Assembly (NCBI GenBank): GCA_028551475.1
Contig: CM052362.1
Location: 17,838,021 to 17,902,020, forward strand
Direction of reading: 5' to 3'
From: Casuarina equisetifolia
Taxonomy: Eukaryota; Streptophyta; Magnoliopsida; Fagales; Casuarinaceae
Length of the DNA: 64,000 nucleotides
The position numbers and the translations under genes are program-made. This document shows, piece after piece, positions 1-11,736 of the stretch (its first letter is position 1; every line of letters begins with the position of its first letter). The notes beneath the pieces are model-generated. The model saw only the letters and a list, made by a program, of their open reading frames with translations, searched no databases and was not told the DNA's origin.

Positions 1-840
1 AAAAAAATGGAGATTAGGAAACTAAAGAGGTGGAGTTAGAATTTAAGGCTACAAAAGGAAGGACTAATAAGCATAAGTAGTTAGAATAAGAGGTCTGATA
101 TATTTATGATAAACCATAATTTTCATAGTAGTAATTATGAAAATTTCAAGATGGCTCAAAGATTTATCTCTTACTATATGTAGATGATACGCTAATAGGT
201 GGAAGAATGAAAAAAAATAATGAAGTCAAGCAACAACTAGACCAAGAGTTTGAAATGAAAGATCATGGTGCAACTAAAAAAATCCTTGGCATAAGATCTT
301 ACATGATAAAGCAAGAGGAAAAGTATGTTTAACTCAAAAGAGCTACATAGAAAAAGGAATTGATTGCTTTGGAATGGCTTAATCAAAACTGGTAAGTGTT
401 CCTTTTGTTACACACTTTAAACTCTCATTTGAATTGTCTCCATAATTTATTGAAGAATAAAAAGATATCTCATAGGTTCCTTATCCAAATGTAGTTAGTG
501 TAGTTAGTAAATTCATGAGTAATCCTAGAATTGATCATTAGTCTGCTAATAAATAGCCATTGAGATATTCAAAAAGGTACAAGTAATGTAGGTTTTGGTT
601 CATAGTAAAGATAGCAACCATTTCATTATTGAATATACAAACTCAAATTGTGTAAGAGGCCTAGATAAGAAAAGATCTTATTATCTCCAAGTTCTCTAGA
701 GGAGCAATAAGCTGGAAGGCAATTTTGCCATCCATATTGTAGCCTTGTCAACTACTAAAGTTGAGTTTACAACTATAGTAGAGGTATTTGGTCTAATTAA
801 TGATCTTGGACTAAAGCAAGATGTAACTGAGGTGATGTAT
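1..840 (+). mobile_element. Copia retrotransposon remnant (RT 3' part and RNase H)
   Basis: A weathered Ty1/Copia fragment that continues off the left edge. Near 165-260 the plus strand still reads like the RT segment around the YVDD-type active site followed by a Copia 'LDQEFEMKD' stretch. Near 700-770 it reads like the RNase H segment with 'ISWKA..ALSTTKVEF'. No LTR or primer-binding site is visible here. It is a broken fossil with many breaks (more than five in under 1 kb) and looks old. The right limit is approximate. Confidence 0.7.
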
Positions 841-2084
841 TGATCAATCATACTTGGTAAGATCTCAAGAAAGGAAGGACATTTACTATATATAAACTAT
901 TCTACAAGTCCATATTTTAGTAATGTGGTATAACTTTACACTACTTTTTACATGCCCTTTTATAGTGTTTATATTGTTAACGAACATATTAAGATTCCTG
1001 CTTGTAATATAATGAATTTTATCAATTCTCAAGTTAGTTTTTAAGTAAGATAGTAATCTTTTTAACAAATAATACTTGTAACCGTAGCTTTTATAAGTAA
1101 AAGTTTTGAAAGAAACTAAAGCTAAAGAGTGTCTAAAATGAGCAATCAAACTACCTATTAAAATGACACATTCATAAAACTTGAATGCAAGACTTGATGT
1201 TTTTATACGTAGATGTAGACGTAACTTGTATTACAATATAAAAGGTATCAAAGAGCCTATCTTGACTTTTTGTCTTAACTCTCAGCTTCTATTGGTCGTG
1301 GTGTCGATCTTAGAGGAAATTATTGGAGTTTGGGATGAAACGCTAATCAGTACCAGGCCTATCTTCGGTCCCCGGAGCCCTGTTACGCGTCCAGGGATCC
1401 CAGTGGCGACGAAAAGGAGCCAACGGTGGCAGAACGTAAAGCAGCTTTTGGTGCACAATACAACATGGATCCGGAAAAGCTTTATTCGCAAAAGCTCTAC
1501 AATCGCCTTCTCTTTGCGTTTCATTATCCCATTTAAGAACGTTTTTCCTATCCAATACGTTCAGGCATGCGCTTTTTTATCCTCCACCATCAACCGGACG
1601 TGGGGTTCGACCACTCATCCTGAAAATGCCAATGCTCATTCAACGGTTGGAAACACAGGATCTTTACGTGGTGGGCACCTTTCGTAGGGCTAACTAAGTG
1701 GAAACATAAGGGAACCCATAGTCCCACATCCGGGTTCAAAGCTTCAGCACGTACTTATTCTAGCATGTAAAATATTGGCAAAGAAAATAGGACAAATATT
1801 CGATATTTTTTATAACATTATAGCTTTGTTTATTTTCCTTTGATTTTTCATATATTCCTGGTCGGTAATGGTAGATTTTGGCTCCTCTCTGTGAACGACA
1901 CCTTTCAACTGGCCTGCATGTCGCGCGTGATTCATAACGAACTCACCGAATTATTATTCAAAAGCCAAAAATCAAAATAAAACAAAGACAACCAAGTTGT
2001 CTAAGATTCCAATAAATAAAAAAAGATGAAAAAAAAAGATGTCGTACTCCCGTGGCTAACGTAATTCCTGACTTGATTAATTTA
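841..2084. other. Unassigned sequence with a GC-richer patch, possible retroelement leader
   Basis: No host gene is recognised. At 1241-1257 there is a string close to the initiator-Met tRNA primer site used by plant LTR elements (GGTATCAAAGAGCC). It is followed at 1290-1690 by a patch clearly richer in G+C than its surroundings. This could be the 5' leader of a decayed LTR element, but no matching LTR was seen, so the assignment is weak. The open frames on both strands here (up to 168 codons) resemble no family I know. The rest, 841-1180 and 1700-2084, is AT-rich and featureless. Confidence 0.25.
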
Positions 2085-2659
2085 AGTTTTGTACTCTTTC
2101 GTATGGGAACCGTATGCCAAGTTTGACGTCGCAGTGGGCGATGATAAGTCCACGCCACCAGAAAAGCCAACCAACATATCCCAAAAGCAGAGGAGAATTC
2201 GACGCAGGATCCACGTATGAAAACCATAATTGATGTACCAACCGATTGATTACGAATGTAGGAACGCACAAAGGCCAAAAAAAAAAAAAAAAAGTTCGAA
2301 AGTATGTGCAGACAAATGCTCTTCAAATTTTAACCTAGGGATAAGTGGGTCCCACGAGGTGCTCCGTTGTCCAATCAACATCCAATATAAATCCCGCGTG
2401 GGCCAAGTTAACCAATAGTATTTCACTTTGAAACTCTCTGACGAGTCACTTTCCTTGGACTACATTCTGAAAGCGGACGAAGTAAATTTTGTTTGTCTTC
2501 CTCTTTGTCGGGTCTTCTGTCTTCACCTTTGTTTGCAGCGAAAGCAGATTTCCAACTATTAAAAATCAACTTACACGGATAATCTTTTGGAACAAACTTC
2601 TAAAAACACAAAGTTACTACATTTGAAAATAGATTGAAGGCTGTGAAATGCATTCAGTT

Positions 2660-3435
2660 CAAGATGTGAGAATATTATTGGTATGGATTGTCTTACATTA
2701 TTAAGATATTTGCTCAAGAATTTATTTAAATTAAAATATTCTTTTTTTCTACTTTTGAATTAATTTTGAATTGGACTTAAAGCCTTTTATCTTAAAAATA
2801 TTTTAATATTTTAATATAATATCAAAGTCAAATTTTTTGTTAGTTTGATATACATTTTCATTTTCTCTTTTGGCACCCCTATTATGATAATTGATCATGT
2901 TAACGATGTGGATTGCCTCATACTATTAAGACATGCACATAAGAATTTGTTTAAACTAAAAGAAAATTTTCATATTCTTGAACTAGCTTTTAAGTTGAAC
3001 TTAAGGTTTTCTATTTAAAAAATATCTTAATATCTTAATATAGTATTAGAGTTGGGTTTTTCCCTTAGCTTGATATACATCTTAGGTTTCTCTCTTGATA
3101 CCACTATTGTGGTGATGGGTCATGTTAACAATGTGAATTATTTCACATTGCCAAAACATGCACATAAGGGTTTGTTTAAATTAAAAAAAAAAAGTTCTTC
3201 CTATTTTTGAGTTGACTCTTGGATTGAGTTTGAGGTTTTCTACCTTAAAAAATATTTTAATATCTTAGCATAATATCAACATCAAGTTTCTCCCTTGACT
3301 TGATACACTAAGATATGCACTTTAGGGTTTGGTTAATTTTTTTTTTAAAAAAATCATATTTTTGAACTAATTTTTGGGTTAAACTTAACACTTTTTATCT
3401 TAAAAATATTTTAATATCTTAAAGGGAACAAGTTG
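2660..3435. repeat. Degenerate tandem repeat, about 230-bp unit, copy A
   Basis: The block repeats roughly every 225-235 bp, with restart points near 2678, 2911 and 3133 and a shortened fourth unit near 3305. Each unit runs from a 'tggattgt..tcacat' start through '..gcacataagaatttgttt', a 'tcttgaa..' tract, runs of 'atcttaatat' and '..tcccttgacttgatatac', ending in 'ggtgatgggtcatgtt'. The units differ at many positions, so the array is old. It lies about 1.6-2.3 kb upstream of NSH3-1 and was duplicated with it. No coding potential is seen. Confidence 0.7.
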
Positions 3436-4640
3436 TAAAAAATAATATTAATCTTTAAAGATAGATATTGTATATTTAGAATATGTGAAATGAAAATGTC
3501 GCTAATTCAATCCAAAATACTTATTTAACATTGTATCACGGATTTGGGATGAACTATTATTTCTAGATTAGTTAGCTTATTTTTAGAAGTATTAAGTTAA
3601 TGAAATAATTAGTTTAATCAAGCCCAGTCCATGTGTCAAAGCTTTCAAATGTCACAAACTTTACTGGACGACAGCAAGATCAAGAATGTGTACCATCATC
3701 AGATCTCAAATAAGTTTTACCACGACATTAATTTAGACAGTAAATATCCATGTTCAGATTCTGTGTTATCTTTTGTCTGGTGTCTTTGGATCAAGAATAT
3801 CTCGTGTGGGTCCAGCTGCTGGGGATACAATTTGGTGGTGAATCTGATCATTTAATGTTTCGATATTGACTGAAATGTAAAAGCTTGGCCATTTCGGGAA
3901 AAGTATCTAGATTTTATTATTTGTCCAGCTTCCGACCTTCAACCCTCGACCTTCAGCAGTCAAACATAACGCAAAAGTTGTCAGAATCAAAGCTCTATTG
4001 CAGGGAGACAAGAAAACACCGTCCACTGGAATTTCATGGGGAAAGCAATGGACTTTCCACACCCTTCAGCTTGTAATTGTATCTTGAAATTGAAGTTGGC
4101 TTTGCAATAATATAAAACTAAATTAGCCGTCACGTTCCAAATATAAAATAATCTTAATTGTCAGCTCTGCTACCAAAACGGATTTTAATGGATAAAATTT
4201 AGAAATCAGATCTTCAGGGTTTTGGTAAGGCACGGCGTCCTGGACTGGAGCAACCATGACGGCATTCGGTGTCTCCAAAACAGGGGTAGTTGGCAGAAAG
4301 ATAAACAATAAAGCCTTCCCAATGGAGGACCATGCATTGCTTGTCAAGAACTAGCAGCAAAACTTTGAACGAGAGATTGAATAAGTTGTCACGTTTTCCA
4401 ACAACGTGGTTTCAGCTTTATCTCTGACGTGAGGTATTTTATTGAATTGTCTTACTAGTTAAGAATGCAAGCTGTATTTGGGTAAATAAGTTGACAAATA
4501 TTGAAGAGTTGCTTCGAGAGTCTGTATCCAAAGTTTGCAAAACGAATCTTTGACCCGTGCATAGTCCTTATAATTATTATCATAGATCAATGACTGTTCT
4601 CTTCAAGCCAACTGAGGAAGGAGAGGAAAGACAATCATAG
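3436..4640. other. NSH3-1 upstream intergenic region
   Basis: Non-coding upstream sequence shared with unit B (about 29350-29878 and 36286-36980). No gene or transposon is recognised. Short open frames here are not kept as readable frames in the second copy, so they are not treated as genes. Confidence 0.6.
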
Positions 4641-4644
4641 CTGG

Positions 4645-4667
4645 TTTATACTTTTTCTCTCTCTCTC
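4645..4667 (+). promoter_or_regulatory. Candidate TATA-like box and pyrimidine patch of NSH3-1
   Basis: A 'tttatact' TATA-like string (4645-4652) runs straight into a CT-rich patch (4651-4667), an arrangement common around plant transcription starts. It is kept in the second copy (about 36986-37009). It lies about 360 bp before the ATG of NSH3-1, so transcription from here would give a long leader. The start site is not proven by sequence alone. Confidence 0.3.
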
Positions 4668-5017
4668 AAAGGCCAAACGTCAAAGAATCTGACTTTACTG
4701 GCCATGAAGACGTAGAATTGCATCACTTTTATCGCTTCTCAACCCGGTAGTGACGCTATCCGGCAGTTTTTCCGCTCTTTCATGTGCTGCCGCCGTGCTT
4801 ACCATATCTCTTTCTCTACCTTTCGCCCAGTTCTTGTCATTCTGACATCGTTCCGCACACTTTTCCAACTACACTATCCTTTTTGGAACATTTTCTTTAT
4901 ACTACTTGTCAACGGATTGGTTACACTTTGCTTTGTTGTTCATGCTTCTGGAATGACGGGCAATACTTGATGTTCTTGTAGTTTGAGGGAGGAAAATTCT
5001 GGGTTGCGAAGGAAACC

Positions 5018-8000
5018 ATGACAACGTTGCAGCAGAGGAATTTCTGGGTTGTTGCGTTATTAGTTATAGGCCTTGTTGGAGCTAATCTGTGTATTACGGA
5101 GGGTCGCCCACATCGAATTCTTTTGGATACAGATGTTGATACCGATGATTTCTTTGCTCTCTTGTACCTTTTGAAGGAAAACAGATCAGAGTTTGAGGTG
5201 GAGGTAAGTCAAAGATCAAACTTTTTGATAGGGAACATCATGTCGATGAATTTTGGCTACTTTCTAACGTTCATTTAGTCACTGACCAGCTCTGTATATT
5301 AGTCCTTCAGAATGTATAGATGATTTAGATGTCGAAATTCTTTGCATTTCAGTCGAATTCCTTCCTTCCCGCGGTAATACAAGTGAGCATGATTTTGTAG
5401 CAATCTGAGCATCGCAGTAGTCGAAAACGCTGATTTTCTGGCTACTTGATGGCTTTGATGTAAAGTTGCAGTTGTTGAATTCTTTAGCTCTTTGAATGAT
5501 GACTAAGGGAACTAAAGGAAACTGATTTCGCTTATCATGTTGTTAAAGCATTTCTAGAACTCATTGCAGTGTTGGTTTAAAATTTTAATCATCACGCTGA
5601 AATCAGATTGGATGTCTATAATTCACTTCTGCTCATCGACGGATCTCTCCTTTGTTCTTTTACTTTCTTTTGCTGCATAAAGTACCTGTATAAGCCGTAA
5701 CTTTGTTAGTTGTTGCCAACTTATTCACATTCAAGTTTTTGGAGCATTAAGTAATTTTCATAAGTATGACGAAGGAAGTGAATCTGGTTTAACTTGCTGC
5801 AGGCAATCACTATCACCGCAAATGCATGGACTGATGCTGGACATGCTGTGAATCAAATCTATGACATTCTTTATATGATGAACCGTGATGACATCGCTGT
5901 AGGAGTGGGTGGCGAGGGTGGGATACTGGAAGATGGCACAATACTGCCAAATGTTGGGGGATTTCTTCCTATTATTGAACAGGTCAGAACACATGTATAC
6001 TGTACTCAAATGATCATATGCTTGTAATCAAAAACATTGTAAACTACATATGTTATTGGTCATATGGACTCTTTGGTGTTAATGATATAATGCCATATTT
6101 TTTCATTGTGTATGGTTCTAATCCAAAGTTTGATATATCAGGGGCCTACAACTGCAGGATATTGTAGATATAGACAGGCTATTCCCGTGGGTCAAGGAGG
6201 ACGATTAGATGTTGATTCCAACTATGGGATCCGGAAAGCTTTCCTCCCACAGGTATGAATTCTTTTTACTGTAATTTCAATCTTGGGTGACATATCGTTG
6301 CTTCTACTTCTTGCCGCTGGATTTGCAATTATAGCACTTCGAATGTGTTTTCATGATGATACACTCTTTGGAGTTCTTGCCCCTGTTAGTTGGCAGTGGC
6401 CTGGAGAAAAACATGACTAATTGGATTGTTAACATCTTTTCCGATTGCACCAGCAGCTAAATCATTCGTCTTTCCTCTCAACAATTTTATATAAGTGACT
6501 TGCTTTTCCTTCTGTTTTCTGCTTTATTTCATCATGCAACCTTGTTTTTGAAGCCTCAGGTGTTTCATTGGAAGATCTATAACCGATTGTCCCCTATCAT
6601 TCTGCTATGTTAGGATACAGGGGTCTTGGTCACCCCTCTCTAATCAGAACCATTCTCGATTCTTTTGATATCATCATTGTCAGTGGATTAGTAATCGATT
6701 CATTAAACACATGAAAAAACTAAAGATTTGATTTTACTGATTCTTGATGTTCATATCATCTGAGTATCCTGCTCACATGATTTGTAATGTAATTAGGGGA
6801 GAAGGAAGTATACTCCTCTTCGACAACCCACTGCTCAGCAAGTGTTGATTGACAAAATATCAGCTGGTCCTATAACTGTATTTCTTATAGGAGGACATAC
6901 GAATTTCGCCATTTTCCTTATGAATAACCCACATCTGAAGAAAAATGTCGAGCATATTTATGTCATGGGCGGTGGTGTGAGGTCCAAGAACCCCACCGGT
7001 TGTTGCCCACAAAATGCTACCTCATCTTGCGTGCCTCAGCAGTGTGGTGACCGAGGAAATTTGTTCACGGACTACACCAGTAATCCTTACGCAGAGTTCA
7101 ATATATTTGGAGATCCTTTTGCTGCATACCAGGTACTGAAGTTTAGTTTGTTTTGCTGGGAAAAGTATTAATTGCGTTGAGAAATTAACACAACATATAG
7201 TCTCTGCTTATAAGCTTTTAAAGGGCTGCATTTGACGAACGTTGCTTATGTTTCAGGTTTTCCATTCTGGTATTCCCATCACGCTTGTTCCCCTGGATGC
7301 AACGAACACCATCCCAATCACTGAGAATTTCTTCAACACATTTGAGAAGACTCAGAAAACATACGAGGCACAATACGTCTTCCAGTCGTTGAAAATAACT
7401 CGAGATACTTGGTTTGACAGCCAATACTTTACGGTAATTTCTTCCAGTGGACATGTTTATCAAGATCTTTCTCTTTTCAAGACGGTCTTTGCTTACCGAT
7501 TATGAATGCATACTAGCTCACATATGTAACAAACTTGTATATTTTCATCCTGATGAAATGAAGTTTAATTATTTGCAGAGTTATTTCATGTGGGACTCCT
7601 TCACATCTGGTGTAGCCACTTCGATAATGCGCAACTCACGCGATCATCATGGAGAAAATGAATTTGCCGAAATGGAGTATATGAATGTAACTGTAGTTAC
7701 TTCAAACAAACCTTATGGGGTACACGATGGCTCCAATCCATTCTTTGATGGCCGTGTGGTTCCGAGATTCAATCTAAAGAGAGGTGGAGTACATAGTGGC
7801 CATGTTCAGACAGGACTTCGAGATCCATTTTGCATTGGGGAAAATGGAAAGGGGAAATGCCAGGTAGTGTACCTTTTCTAGCAGTTGCGATGAGTTGGCT
7901 GCATATATGCGTAACCCAAAACATCTGACTGCATTTTCTATTTTGCAACATGGCGATAGGATGGCTACACAGCAGAGGTAAGTGGTCCAGACGGAGTACG

Positions 8001-10026
8001 TGTACTAGTTGCTACAAGAGCAAAACCAAATCGGGATAGGAACAGCCCACTAGACAGAGAGTTTTTCATAAGCTTCTTAGATGTAAGTTCATCGATGCTT
8101 CTTTTTCTTCAGAAGTGATCCACCTCTAGTTTCTTATCTTCATATGCACTCAAGCAAACACACTTTCTTGCAGGCTCTAAACCGCCCTCAACATACTGGG
8201 AGGTTTAATTTTACGACACAATTTCCATATTACAAACAAGTTCTCTACAAACCAGATTTCGGATCCAAAAAACTTGGGAAATCTGTAGTGTTTGATATGG
8301 ATATGAGCGCTGGAGATTTTCTAGCTCTGTTTTACCTCCTGAAAGTACCTGTAGAAGTGATCAACCTCAAGGTAATGTTGCATTATTTAGGATAGGTTTG
8401 AGCAAGTTCTGTTGGATATCTCAGTTATAACAAACAAAAAAGAAAAAGGAAAAGCACTTTTGATGTTCGTTGTCTCTCTACCTTCATCCAGGCGATAATA
8501 ATAAGCCCAGTGGGATGGGCAAATGCTGCTACAATAGACGTCGTCTATGATTTACTCCATATGATGGGCCGTGACGACATTCCTGTTGGTCTTGGAGATG
8601 TGTTTGCATTGAATCAAACTGATCCAACCTTCTCAGCAGTCGGAGACTGCAAATACCTGAAGGCTATTCCCCATGGGAGTGGCGGACTTTTGGACTCTGA
8701 CACTCTCTACGGCCTTGCTCGTTCTTTGCCTCGGAGCCCTCGAAGGTACGTAGATTTTGTGCATCCATAGACAGCAACGTGCCGCGATGCTTGTAGTCAA
8801 CTCCGTGTTGAGTAGTCCGGGACTGAAATCTTTGTTTGTTCTGCACCAGGTACACAGCTCAGAACTCCGTCAAGTATGGAGCTCCCCGGGACACTGATCA
8901 TCCCGAGCTCAGACAGCCACTTGCACTTGAAGTTTGGGACGCCGTAGTGGAAGCAATTGAACCAGAAGCTAAGATTACCATACTGACCAATGGACCCCTG
9001 ACTAATCTAGCCAAGATCATTCTAACAAAGAAAAATACCACCTCTTTAATTCAGGTATGTCCATTCCAGAGACGAATGATTAGTACTCAATCGACACAAG
9101 TGTTGTATTGCCGAACTTGAAAAAGATAGCATTATCTAATGATTCCAAAATGTTAATCTTACTGCAGGATGTGTATGTAGTCGGAGGGCATATCAGCCGA
9201 GGTCGCGTGGACAAAGGAAATGTCTTTACCGTCCTCTCCAATGAATATGCAGAATTCAATATGTTTCTCGACCCTCTGGCTGCAAAGACAGTCTTTGGTT
9301 CGGGACTTCGTATCACCCTCGTTCCACTTGGCATCCAGCGGAGAATTGGCTCGTTTACAAGGATGTTGGAAAGATTGCAGGAGACAAAAACGACACCTGA
9401 AGCTAAATTCGCCCGTCGTCTGCTGTCAACGCTACACCAACTGAAAACGTCGCACCATAGATATCAACATATGGTAAAGCTTTTAGTCTATGAATTTGTG
9501 TACTTAGTGCCCCTCTTCCTTTTCCATGATTTTCACAATATGGGTAGTATTTACCCAAAAAAAAACTCATTCATGGGCATTGTTCTACATGGTATAGTCC
9601 CTGCAGAGAGATCCACAAATTCATGGATGAATGGATATGTTCGATTTCCCTGAAAGAAGGGATGTTGGATGGCTCTCCTGTTGTTTGCACTGCTTTAGCA
9701 GCTAGTAATGGATGTTTCTCATTCTGCAGGATACGTTCTCCGGGGAAATCCTTGGGGCTGTACTCGTCGCTGGTGATCATTCCCCTCTGAATCCACTTCT
9801 GCAAGTGAAGCCCATTAAAGTCTTCGCGCAAGGTGTTGAGTCCATTGATGGACAAATCGTGATTGATGAAAAACATGGAAAACCAGTCAAAATATTGCAA
9901 GATGTGAACCCAAGAGCGTATTATGATCTATTTGCAAATAAGCTGGGAGATGCTAAGCAGTCCGCTGTTGTGGGCAGCTTCAATGGCCAGAAAAGAATGT
10001 GGAGTACTCCGCCGAAAACAACCTGA
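5018..10026 (+). CDS. NSH3: Secreted nucleoside hydrolase NSH3-like, copy 1
   Basis: Inosine-uridine-preferring nucleoside hydrolase family; plant NSH3 hydrolyses purine nucleosides such as inosine and adenosine in the apoplast. Twelve exons: 5018-5203, 5803-5982, 6142-6252, 6797-7132, 7257-7433, 7579-7863, 7960-8082, 8174-8371, 8492-8745, 8850-9054, 9168-9473, 9730-10026. All introns are GT-AG and phases agree, giving 885 aa, the usual size for this two-domain form. Residues 9-25 are hydrophobic, as in a signal peptide. Domain 1 carries the calcium/ribose motif DTDVDTDD (37-44) and AEFNIFGDP (about 258-266). Domain 2 carries a weakened motif DMDMSAGD (507-514), NGPLTNLA and AEFNMFLDP (713-721). 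A Cys-rich insert lies near residues 222-240. The ATG is the first before the signal peptide. The gene looks intact. Confidence 0.95.
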
Positions 10027-10361
10027 GTTTCTTTACGGCAACAGGCTAAATATTCTTTGATAACAGGAATTGATTTTTTTTTCCCCTTCTTTTACTCGAT
10101 GTGCTGCCGTTTAATTTGTACTAATTTCGCAGAGAAGTGTTTATCGACACCATGTTTCACTAGGAAGTGGTCATTATGCTTCGTGGTTACCACGATGAAA
10201 GCAAAATAAGGTGCAGGACAGGTGACACAAAAACACCATTCGTCCATGCTGAAAGCAAATTTTTCACCGTGTTTAGGTTTTGGTTCATTTCCATACTATC
10301 AAGATTTTAATTGTAATAGCAATCAACAACTAAGTACAAACATGTTAGTTGGGAATGCCAA
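10027..10361 (+). other. NSH3-1 3' flank
   Basis: Presumed 3' UTR and downstream flank, matching 42278-42609 after the second copy. The match stops at 'gccaa' (10357-10361), the target site of the Copia element that follows. The downstream flank resumes at 17288. Confidence 0.7.
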
Positions 10362-10463
10362 TGTCCCAAAGAGAAAAGGAAGAAATACATAGAGTTGGGA
10401 ACCTTTGTATTATTGCTTTCTTGAGAAAAGATGTACATGGGTTGTCCCTTTATAATGTAGGAT

Positions 10464-11736
10464 TGTTCGGTGAATTTTAAATGCAAGTGAACATGTCGAA
10501 CAAGTAATATAATGATAAGAAAAGTATCGTCCCACAGAGATTGGTGATTACTATGCCAACTAATTATTAATGGTGAACAACTTCTAGAATTTATCTAACA
10601 AATCCAAATTGATAGAAAATAAACTAATCAACTAAATTTAATAAAACTAAATACACAAAATATGTTAGAGTGTCCAATTTCACCATAACTATGAAGTACT
10701 AATGTAGATTATATATGCTTGCAAGAGGGATAATATCTATGTGATGGCGAAACTTCCTAATTTATTTACTATCCTATGTCTAGGTATAGCAAACCTACTT
10801 AGTTCATTAATTCACTATATTTCTATATGTGAATTGAAACAAACCAAATGCATTAGGATCTATGAACATTCCCAGTTTACAATAAATCTTTCGATTATTT
10901 TATCACCAAAAGTCACACAAACAACATGGTATATGTCTATCCACATTTAATTCATGGTTATATATTATAAGAAGCAATTGCATATTATTACCTCTCAGTA
11001 TCAAACATGCACATCAAATCATTCAAGTGGTGGCCAATCACTTAAAAGCATTAAGCATAATAATATATAACTCACATAAATAAAATATCTTGCAAAACAT
11101 AATAATCATAAGATTCATACCATTATAATTAGGTTACATTGTAGCTCTAACAAAAATAAACTAAAGCATAAAGAAATAATGAGGAAGAATAATAATAGGG
11201 AATAAAGAAGGCATCTTGAATCCAAGAACAAGAAGTCTGTCACCCTTTTTGTCTTTTCTTCAAGAAAATCTTGAATTCTTGGCCTCTTTCTTGAGTTGTG
11301 CTCAATTTCCTCCCCTCCCTTCTTTTGCTTCTTCTCTTCTCTTAAATAGGGTTTAGGTTTAGACCTACTCTTATCCTAGTAGAATTGAGTCTTAGAGATC
11401 TAAAAAAATTGGGTTTTGAACTCCTAATTTAATTAGGCTTTGAACTCCTAATATGATTAGGTTTTCTAATTATTTAGAAAACCCAATAACAATAAAATCT
11501 AATAACAATCATTCAAAGCCCAAGCCCATCTTGACTCTCTTGATCCTGATATTACGATTTTGTCACACAATAAGCATCAAGCTCTCCATGTTCATCTCTT
11601 TTCTCCTTGCCTTCTTGTGCTACATAAACAAGATAAATTTAAGTAAATAAAGAGGAGTTCAAATGTTTTCTCACAATTATTAAAGTTATTTATTGCCTAA
11701 AATAGGTAAAATAACTCTATGAAAATAGAGTTATCA
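10464..11736. mobile_element. Solo LTR (TGTTCGG...TTATCA family), copy 1
   Basis: A 1,273-bp block with TG...CA ends, sitting inside the 3' LTR of Copia copy A. It is flanked by a perfect 5-bp duplication, aggat, at 10459-10463 and 11737-11741. With the insert removed, the host LTR reads straight through, matching the intact LTR at 17053-17287. A second member is at 18554-19901. No internal region or coding part is present, as expected after LTR-LTR recombination. Orientation and superfamily cannot be set without an internal domain. Confidence 0.85.

Larger units (their letters stand above)
2085..10361 (+). repeat. Tandem duplication unit A (NSH3-1 with both flanks)
   Basis: This block is repeated as unit B at about 28043-42609. 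The match starts abruptly at 'aagttttgtactc' (2080s), which corresponds to 'aagtttcgtactc' near 28036-28048. It continues through the degenerate upstream repeats, promoter, all twelve NSH3 exons, introns and 3' flank. It breaks at 10362, where a Copia element is inserted; the same flank resumes at 17288. Unit B is longer only because a three-LTR element is inserted in it at 29879-36285. Confidence 0.9.

Noticed and set aside
1181-1687. 168-codon open frame on the plus strand with overlapping minus-strand frames
   Set aside because: No recognisable domain, frames open on both strands in a GC-richer patch, and a tRNA primer-like site just upstream. More likely decayed retroelement leader than a gene.
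4782-4981. Two overlapping open frames (62 and 65 codons) before NSH3-1
   Set aside because: Their start falls in the 118 bp missing from copy 2 and they resemble no protein. Treated as possible upstream ORFs only, not genes.
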